A stretch of DNA of 5,358 nucleotides, from NCBI GenBank assembly GCA_900551225.1, contig URUZ01000414.1, forward strand, positions 1-5,358, in the 5' to 3' direction. Each line of letters starts with the position of its first letter. Positions within the stretch are counted from its first letter, which is position 1. Shown here in pieces: positions 1 through 4,121 of the stretch. Origin of the DNA: an uncultured Clostridium sp. GTDB lineage: Bacteria; Bacillota; Clostridia; Lachnospirales; Lachnospiraceae. The position numbers and the translations under genes are program-made. Below the pieces are notes generated by a model. That model did no database searches. It was not told the origin of the DNA and worked only from the letters and a program-made list of their open reading frames with translations.

Positions 1-333
1 CTCTGATTCAGGAATGGCTAACAAAAACACAATGGAGACCTGGTTGCCGGGCACAATGCTCTCCCACCCGCTGATGGGATTCCTCACCGTTGCCACAGCG
101 AAGGCAGCCTCCCTGACGGCGCCGCTCTTTCCGTGGGGAATGGCCATACCCATGTCAATTCCTGTCTCTGATATGGATTCACGCTCCAGAACAGCCTGGT
201 AAAATTCCTCTCTGGACGACAGCTTCCCTGCTGCATCCAGCTTGTCTGTCAGATAATTGATTGCCTCCAGTTTCGTGGAAAACTCACAGTCCAGGCAGAT
301 CAGCTCTCTACTTGTTGCACGTTGCAGATTCAT
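1..333 (-). CDS. PTS sugar transporter EIIA domain, fructose/mannitol class (5' part, runs off left edge)
   Basis: The reading frame starts at ATG 333-331 and stays open for 111 codons to the window edge. It encodes the EIIA type-2 fold of the phosphoenolpyruvate-dependent sugar phosphotransferase system, a cytoplasmic phosphocarrier that takes phosphate from HPr and hands it to a EIIB domain. The signature TGIDMGMAIPHGKSGAV (residues 57-73) contains the expected phospho-accepting histidine, His67. The later stretch VSIVFLLAIPESE (99-111) matches the family's conserved strand. The family domain is about 140-150 residues, so some 35 or more residues, and any fused EIIB/EIIC domains, lie outside. 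The start is supported by AAAGGGG about 6 bases upstream. It reads in the same direction as the RpiR gene but has its own promoter. Fructose class is favoured over galactitol class by the AIPHGK motif; the sugar cannot be told. Family assignment is firm. Confidence 0.9.
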   Translation of the reverse strand, partial: MNLQRATSRELICLDCEFSTKLEAINYLTDKLDAAGKLSSREEFYQAVLERESISETGIDMGMAIPHGKSGAVREAAFAVATVRNPISGWESIVPGNQVSIVFLLAIPESE

Positions 334-385
334 AGTTTACCCCTTTCATATTCGTCGGAAATATTCCTCGGTTAATCTTGAGGCA

Positions 386-414
386 AGTATAGCACACAAT
401 TTTGGGGAAGCTTA
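386..414 (-). promoter_or_regulatory. Extended -10 promoter for the PTS EIIA gene
   Basis: On the minus strand TGCTATACT (394-386) is an extended -10 element (TGn followed by TATACT, 5/6 to TATAAT). At 17-base spacing the -35 position (414-409) reads TAAGCT, a poor match, which fits an extended -10 promoter and possible need for an activator. The predicted transcript start is near 379, leaving a leader of about 45 bases before the ATG at 333. Confidence 0.6.
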
Positions 415-448
415 TTTTTCATAATTTATCTACAAAGAATGCGGACGT

Positions 449-464
449 TGTGTAAATTTACACA
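449..464. promoter_or_regulatory. Perfect 16-bp palindrome, candidate operator
   Basis: TGTGTAAATTTACACA is identical to its own reverse complement. It lies between the rpiR-family gene and the PTS gene, centred about 77 bases upstream of the predicted PTS transcript start, where an activator would sit. The arms TGTG..CACA have the same spacing as CRP/FNR-type sites (TGTGA-N6-TCACA) and partly resemble Rex sites (TTGTG..CACAA). The binding protein is unknown. Confidence 0.5.
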
Positions 465-466
465 CC

Positions 467-502
467 TAGTGCCTCCCGGCGTATTTACGCCGGGAGGCAC
501 TA
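467..502 (-). terminator. Strong hairpin after the RpiR gene, probable terminator or mRNA 3'-end stabiliser
   Basis: Positions 467-481 (TAGTGCCTCCCGGCG) and 488-502 (CGCCGGGAGGCACTA) form a perfect 15-bp stem around a 6-base loop (482-487). It begins 5 bases after the stop codon of the RpiR gene in the direction of transcription. There is no U-run after the stem on either strand, so it is not a textbook intrinsic terminator. It may still end or stabilise the transcript, or act as a DNA-level palindrome next to the site at 449-464. Confidence 0.55.
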
Positions 503-507
503 AAGCA

Positions 508-1263
508 TCACACCTCCACATATCCCTGCCAGAATTCCTCGCTCAGCAGTCTGACTAACACCATCAGGCCGCTTCTGTCCGTCACATTATATCCCTGCAC
601 TTCCCGGTCCTCCCCCCAGAAAAATAAGTTTATGTCTGCTTCCCGGGCCAGCCTGTTTTCGTAGAAATGTGTGATGCTCACCACAGGCATCCCCATGTCC
701 TTCGCCTCCCTGGCCAGGTCGATCAGCCGGTCATTTTCCCCTCTGGCGCTGATCACAATCAGCATGTCCTCCTTGCAGCCATGTCTGACCGCGTAAAACA
801 TATCATGTATCTGCTGGTAGAACTGTACGCTGCAGTCCAGGCATCTCAGATTCTTGCCCAGCATCTCGCAGAAATAGGTGGAGTCCCCCACCCCCGCAAA
901 GATGCAGCACCTGGCCCTCTTCATCATGGCAGATGTTTTCTTCAGGATATTGACGTCAATTGTATCCAGGGTTTTTACAATATTTGCAGGCAGCTGTCCG
1001 AGGATCTGGGCGCTGATGGTCATGCCGCTGTCTTTGGGCCGGCTTTCATTCTGGATTGAAAACTTCAGCTCCGAGAAACCGCTGTACTCCAATTTTTTAG
1101 AAAGCCGCATCACCGCATTGGGCGCAATGTAGAGATCATCTGCAATCTTCTGGATGGACAATTTCATAATATCATTTCTGTGGCTGCGTATATAATCCAC
1201 AATGTCGTCGTCCGTTTCGTTCAGCCGCTCTTCATGTTCAAGTACGCGTTCTTCAAACTTCAT
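508..1263 (-). CDS. RpiR-family transcriptional regulator (HTH + SIS)
   Basis: A 251-residue cytoplasmic DNA-binding regulator with the normal RpiR length and layout. Residues about 1-75 hold the HTH_6 domain; SIQKIADDLYIAPNAVMRLS followed by KKLEYSGFSELKF (36-68) matches the family's helix-turn-helix. Residues about 118-245 form a SIS sugar-phosphate-binding domain, with IFAGVGDS (121-128), the strand-loop VISARGEN (170-177) and ITHFYENRLAREAD (197-210). Members usually repress or activate sugar catabolism genes in response to a phosphosugar. ATG 1263-1261 is chosen because GAGGTG lies 6 bases before it; an in-frame GTG at 1272 overlaps that ribosome site and would add only three residues. 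The SIS loop reads S-A-R-G-E-N rather than the common S-x-S-G-x-T, so the ligand may differ. The promoter carries an inverted repeat that suggests autoregulation. The PTS gene lies directly downstream, so control of sugar uptake is plausible but inferred. Confidence 0.9.
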   Translation of the reverse strand: MKFEERVLEHEERLNETDDDIVDYIRSHRNDIMKLSIQKIADDLYIAPNAVMRLSKKLEYSGFSELKFSIQNESRPKDSGMTISAQILGQLPANIVKTLDTIDVNILKKTSAMMKRARCCIFAGVGDSTYFCEMLGKNLRCLDCSVQFYQQIHDMFYAVRHGCKEDMLIVISARGENDRLIDLAREAKDMGMPVVSITHFYENRLAREADINLFFWGEDREVQGYNVTDRSGLMVLVRLLSEEFWQGYVEV

Positions 1264-1301
1264 CTGTTTCACCTCATTTTATTAAATGTACTGTCTGTTC
1301 C

Positions 1302-1330
1302 ATTATACTAAGCCTCCGCGTCTTAGTAAA
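1302..1330 (-). promoter_or_regulatory. Sigma-A promoter of the RpiR-family gene
   Basis: On the minus strand -35 TTTACT (1330-1325, 4/6) and a perfect -10 TATAAT (1307-1302) are separated by 17 bases. The predicted start is near 1295, giving a leader of about 32 bases up to ATG 1263, which contains the GAGGTG ribosome site. Confidence 0.7.
1306..1328. promoter_or_regulatory. Inverted repeat TACTAAG-N9-CTTAGTA over the RpiR promoter
   Basis: TACTAAG at 1306-1312 and its exact reverse complement CTTAGTA at 1322-1328 flank 9 bases. The arms are 16 bp apart centre to centre, about one and a half helical turns. The repeat overlaps the end of the -10 and most of the -35 of the RpiR gene promoter, so a bound protein would block polymerase. 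Autorepression by the RpiR product is the simplest reading, but this is inference. Confidence 0.5.
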
Positions 1331-1383
1331 GGAGTCTCAAACCTTAATACCCCCGGACATGCAAACAGGGGCCAGAGCGGGAA

Positions 1384-1389
1384 TATACT
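1384..1389 (+). promoter_or_regulatory. Possible -10 element for the hypothetical protein gene
   Basis: TATACT lies 34 bases upstream of the ATG at 1424, in the 160-base divergent interval between the RpiR gene and this gene. The bases at the -35 position (1361-1366, GCAAAC) are a poor match. GATAAT at 1396-1401 is an alternative. A sporulation or other alternative sigma factor cannot be excluded; no clear consensus for one was seen. Confidence 0.3.
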
Positions 1390-1411
1390 GGCATAGATAA
1401 TAAAGTATCTC

Positions 1412-1418
1412 AAGGAGG
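1412..1418 (+). promoter_or_regulatory. Ribosome binding site deciding the start of the hypothetical protein
   Basis: AAGGAGG, a near-perfect anti-16S match, ends 5 bases before ATG 1424. It overlaps the in-frame GTG at 1418, which rules out that GTG as the start. Confidence 0.8.
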
Positions 1419-1423
1419 TGCCT

Positions 1424-1921
1424 ATGAGCCGTTATGCTTCTGTAACCGGCACAATCACCAATGTCAGGCCTTTGCGCAACTGTACCTGGGAGTGGTGCGG
1501 CTGCACGACTACGGTCTCCATGTGGACGGACCAGGGACCGGCCACCCTGATGGTCAGCCCCGACACATGGGTCCTGGACAGCGAAACCCTGCGCACCGGC
1601 CACCGCATCGCAGCGTTTTATGATGCCAATGCGCCCATGATCACGATCTACCCGCCCCAGTACAGCCCCCTGGCCGCAGCCATATTAAATACAGGCCAGA
1701 CCGCCCATCTGGCCTATTTCGACAGCACCCTGACCGATGAGGACAACACTCTGAAGCTGAACATCGGCCAGTCCACCAGAATCCGCACCGCCAACGGCCA
1801 GATTTATGAGGGTCCGCTGGAGAACCAGATCCTGTTTGTGATCTATTCCACTTCAACCCGCAGCATTCCGGCCCAGACCACGCCCGAACTTGTGGTGGTA
1901 TTCTGCGGAGATATGTCCTAA
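1424..1921 (+). CDS. Conserved-looking hypothetical protein, 165 residues, function unknown
   Basis: I do not recognise a named family with certainty. The gene has a strong ribosome site (AAGGAGG, 5 bases), consistent codon use and a clear stop, so it is real. The product has no signal peptide or membrane segment and looks rich in beta strands, with short strand-turn blocks such as YASVTGTITNV (4-14), KLNIGQSTRIRTANG (111-125) and ENQILFVIYSTSTRSIPA (133-150). A cysteine cluster, C20, C25 and C27 (NCTWEWCGC), and C161 near the end could bind metal or be redox active. I have an impression of similar small clostridial proteins with a GTITxI start, a FYD..AP..IYPPQY middle and an IPAQTTP end, all unannotated; this is from memory and unverified. 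It is divergent from the RpiR gene and followed after 89 bases by the separately promoted acetyltransferase gene, so context gives little clue to its role. Confidence 0.75.
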   Translation: MSRYASVTGTITNVRPLRNCTWEWCGCTTTVSMWTDQGPATLMVSPDTWVLDSETLRTGHRIAAFYDANAPMITIYPPQYSPLAAAILNTGQTAHLAYFDSTLTDEDNTLKLNIGQSTRIRTANGQIYEGPLENQILFVIYSTSTRSIPAQTTPELVVVFCGDMS

Positions 1922-1948
1922 AGTCAAATCCAAAATTTCCGAAAACCA

Positions 1949-1978
1949 TTGACCGGCCCATGGCCGCCTCTGTATACT
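1949..1978 (+). promoter_or_regulatory. Sigma-A promoter of the GNAT acetyltransferase gene
   Basis: -35 TTGACC (1949-1954, 5/6) and -10 TATACT (1973-1978, 5/6) are 18 bases apart, with TG directly before the -10. The spacer holds a small inverted repeat, CGGCC-CAT-GGCCG (1954-1966). The start is predicted near 1985, and the ribosome site GGAGG (1998-2002) is 8 bases before ATG 2011. Confidence 0.7.
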
Positions 1979-2010
1979 GTAAGCATTATAGTTGAACGGA
2001 GGAAAAACGG

Positions 2011-2523
2011 ATGATTTACCGTCTTGCGGAGGAAACAGATATCAGTCAGATGATGGTCATGGTGGACCAGGCCAAGGAGTCGTTTAAGGCCGGCGGCATC
2101 GACCAGTGGCAGAAGGGGGAACCGGATGCCCGGGGACTGGCCGAAGGGATAAAGGCCGGCCAGGTCCACGTTCTGGAGGACCAGGGAAGGGTTGTGGCCA
2201 TGATCACCCTGGCGGAAGGGGATGATCCCAGCTATGAGCAGATTGACGGCGCCTGGCTGGATCACAGCCCCTACACGGCCCTGCACCGTGTCTGCGTGTC
2301 CCAGGAGTTAAAGGGCGGCGGACTGGCCGCCCGCCTGTTTAAAGAATCAGAGGCCCTCTGCCTGGCCCGGGGATACCACAGCGTGCGCGTGGATACTCAC
2401 CCGGATAATCTGTCCATGCAGAGAGCCCTTGTAAAAAACGGGTACACAGCCTGCGGAACCCTCCGCCTCATAGGAGGCTCTGAGGAGGGCGATCTGCGGC
2501 TGGGTTTCCAGAAGCTTATTTAA
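2011..2523 (+). CDS. GNAT family N-acetyltransferase
   Basis: A 170-residue, single-domain cytoplasmic acetyltransferase of the Gcn5-related family, which moves acetyl from acetyl-CoA to an amine. The fold can be followed in order: an N-terminal helix pair (residues 7-30), the hydrophobic strand VVAMITLAEG (61-70), motif A HRVCVSQELKGGGLAARLF (92-110) with the CoA pyrophosphate loop K101-G-G-G-L-A106 (Lys where Arg/Gln is commonest), and motif B VRVDTHPDNLSMQRALVKNG (125-144) ending at Y145. The substrate (amino acid, polyamine, antibiotic or protein N-terminus) cannot be read from sequence. The start ATG 2011 has GGAGG 8 bases upstream and its own promoter. Its 3' end overlaps the end of the convergent DUF1667 gene by 8 bases. 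It has no evident functional tie to the dehydrogenase operon. Confidence 0.9.
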   Translation: MIYRLAEETDISQMMVMVDQAKESFKAGGIDQWQKGEPDARGLAEGIKAGQVHVLEDQGRVVAMITLAEGDDPSYEQIDGAWLDHSPYTALHRVCVSQELKGGGLAARLFKESEALCLARGYHSVRVDTHPDNLSMQRALVKNGYTACGTLRLIGGSEEGDLRLGFQKLI

Positions 2524-2872
2524 CATTTTTAGTCACAATTACATCGGCGCCTGTGCCCAGTACATCGTGGATCACCACATCCCCGATGGATACCGGGGCC
2601 TTCAGGCGCTTATTTTTTATCTCTTCCATCACATCAAAGATCTTGTTCTTGGGGATGGGCCGGTCCAGGCGCACACTGGCCAGGGGCAGTTCTCCCCCTT
2701 CCAGCAGCACGGAGGTGGCAATGTTGCGCATGGGGCTGACCAGCTCCTGGGTCACATAGTCCTTGCCCTTGGGACAGAGGTTCCCCTCCATGCTCAGGAT
2801 ATTCTCCCCCTCATACGCTGCCTCGATCTCACAGCCGTTGGGGCACAAAATGCAGGTAAATACTCTATTCAT
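2516..2872 (-). CDS. DUF1667 domain protein (small cysteine-cluster partner of the dehydrogenase module)
   Basis: A 118-residue protein matching DUF1667. Residues 7-14 read CILCPNGC and residues 31-37 GNLCPKG, giving four cysteines (C7, C10, C14, C33) in a CxxCxxxC...C pattern suited to a Fe-S cluster or zinc. The rest (about 45-118) is a compact region including SPMRNIATSV, a proline-basic stretch and VSIGDVVIHDVLGTGADVIVT. The family is repeatedly found beside two FAD oxidoreductases in Clostridia and Thermotoga and is thought to take part in their electron transfer, but its biochemical role is not established. ATG 2872-2870 is chosen, with AGGTGG about 9 bases upstream; an in-frame TTG at 2878 would add two residues but leaves only 3 bases to the ribosome site. 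The start overlaps the preceding gene's end by 8 bases, suggesting translational coupling. It is the last gene of the operon visible here. Confidence 0.88.
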   Translation of the reverse strand: MNRVFTCILCPNGCEIEAAYEGENILSMEGNLCPKGKDYVTQELVSPMRNIATSVLLEGGELPLASVRLDRPIPKNKIFDVMEEIKNKRLKAPVSIGDVVIHDVLGTGADVIVTKNVK

Positions 2873-4109
2873 TGACAATCACCACCTTTACCGGATGATC
2901 GGACACCAGGCCGGCACAGGGCAGCTTGATCTGCTCCATCTCGGCCGGGATGGCCTTTTTCAGCTTCCTGGAAGCCAGTACCGCGCCGTCCTGGCGCACC
3001 TCCAGGCGGCAGTTCCTAAGAGGCTTCCTGACCCGCAGGGACAGGGTTACATCTTTGGCGCCGCTGATGGACTGGGGTATGGTGTGGCTCACCAGGGCGT
3101 CCGTCTCCACAGGGATCGCGCAGGGAGCCAGACCCTGCCCGTCCACGAAGGAGACCACTGCATCCGCCAGACGCTCCGCCTCCAGAGATACAAAATCCAC
3201 CAGATCATGGACATGGAGCACATTGCCCGCTGCGAAGATCCCGGGGGTGCTGGTCTGGTAATTCTCATCCACCACAGGCCCCTTGGTCCGCTGGTCCAGA
3301 TCTACCCCGGCCTTCAGGGACAGCTCATTCTCCGGGATCAGGCCCACTGAGAGGATCAGTGTGTCGCACTCATACTCCTGCTCTGTGCCTGGGATTGGCT
3401 TTAACTGCTCATCCACCTGGCTCACCGTGACGGATTCCAGGCGGGAACGGCCCTTTATATTGGTCACTGTGTGGCTTAGGAACAGCGGAATATCGTAGTC
3501 GTTAAGGCACTGTTCAATATTGCGGACCAGGCCGCTGGGATATGGCTGGATCTCGAATACGGCCAGCACCTTTGCCCCTTCCAGCGTCATGCGCCTGGCC
3601 ATGATCATGCCGATGTCCCCGGAACCCAGGATTACCACCCTGCGGCCCACCATGGTGTTCTTCAGGTTAATATAGGTCTGGGCCACGCCGGCTGTGAACA
3701 CCCCGGCAGGGCGCTCCCCAGGTATGGACAGGGCGCCTCTGGTGCGCTCCCTGCACCCCATGGTCAGAATCACGGCATCCGCCTGACAGCGGACCAGCCC
3801 GGAAGCATTCACCGCGGTTACTATGCGGTCCAGGGTGATGTCAGTCACAGTGGTGTCCGTCACAGTCTCTATGCCCAGCTCCTCCGCCTCCTGTATAAAC
3901 CGCTGGGCGTACTCAGGCCCGCTTAAGGTCTGGCCGAACCGGGTCAGGCCGAAGCCGTCATGGATACACTGGCGCAGAATTCCGCCCAGATGGTGCTCCC
4001 GCTCGATCACCAGGATGTCCCGGATTCCCTTTTTATGCAGCTGCACCGCAGCGGCCAGGCCACCAGGTCCGCCGCCGATTATGATCACTTGTCTATGTAA
4101 AAGTTCCAT
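2865..4109 (-). CDS. FAD/NAD(P)-dependent oxidoreductase (electron-transfer partner of the glycerol-3-phosphate-dehydrogenase-like protein)
   Basis: A 414-residue pyridine-nucleotide-disulphide-type flavoprotein. The N-terminal FAD site is VIIIGGGPGGLAAA (8-21). A second Rossmann site for NAD(P) is VVILGSGDIGMIMARR (158-173), and FAAGNVLHVHDLVDFVS (292-308) is the second FAD-contact region. Residues 43-54 contain LRQCIHDGFG with Cys48, and C119 follows in GCRERTRG; both motifs fit the family found next to DUF1667. The last 60 or so residues look like a small beta domain. It likely moves electrons between the GlpA-like flavoprotein and NAD(P). ATG 4109-4107 is chosen because GAGGAG lies 8 bases upstream; the in-frame ATG at 4115 is only 2 bases from it and would add two residues. 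The upstream gene stops 12 bases before this start and the downstream DUF1667 start overlaps its stop, so the three genes form one operon. The function is inferred from family and context. Confidence 0.88.
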   Translation of the reverse strand: MELLHRQVIIIGGGPGGLAAAVQLHKKGIRDILVIEREHHLGGILRQCIHDGFGLTRFGQTLSGPEYAQRFIQEAEELGIETVTDTTVTDITLDRIVTAVNASGLVRCQADAVILTMGCRERTRGALSIPGERPAGVFTAGVAQTYINLKNTMVGRRVVILGSGDIGMIMARRMTLEGAKVLAVFEIQPYPSGLVRNIEQCLNDYDIPLFLSHTVTNIKGRSRLESVTVSQVDEQLKPIPGTEQEYECDTLILSVGLIPENELSLKAGVDLDQRTKGPVVDENYQTSTPGIFAAGNVLHVHDLVDFVSLEAERLADAVVSFVDGQGLAPCAIPVETDALVSHTIPQSISGAKDVTLSLRVRKPLRNCRLEVRQDGAVLASRKLKKAIPAEMEQIKLPCAGLVSDHPVKVVIVNE

Positions 4110-4121
4110 ATTCATCTCTCC

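Noticed and set aside
14..202. 62-codon plus-strand frame at the left edge
   Set aside because: It is antisense to the EIIA domain, whose His67 motif is on the minus strand.
386..420. Sigma-54 promoter for the PTS gene
   Set aside because: No GG/GC pair at -24/-12 spacing was found; the extended -10 explains the region better.
449..464. CcpA catabolite (cre) site at the palindrome
   Set aside because: The cre consensus has a central CG in a 14-base site; here the centre is AATT and the half-site spacing is two bases shorter.
667..1132. Open frames on the plus strand opposite the RpiR gene (130 and 84 codons)
   Set aside because: They are antisense to a clear family gene, have no ribosome site and show no recognisable family.
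1347..1374. Stem CCCC/GGGG between the RpiR and hypothetical genes as a terminator or riboswitch
   Set aside because: The stem is only four pairs, lacks a U-run and shows no conserved riboswitch features.
1337..1961. Minus-strand open frames opposite the hypothetical gene
   Set aside because: They are low-complexity, Gly/Arg/Pro-rich shadows of a GC-rich gene with a strong ribosome site on the plus strand.
2763..3350. 195-codon plus-strand frame opposite the oxidoreductase
   Set aside because: It lies antisense to two strongly supported genes, and its composition is that of a shadow frame; there is no ribosome site or motif.
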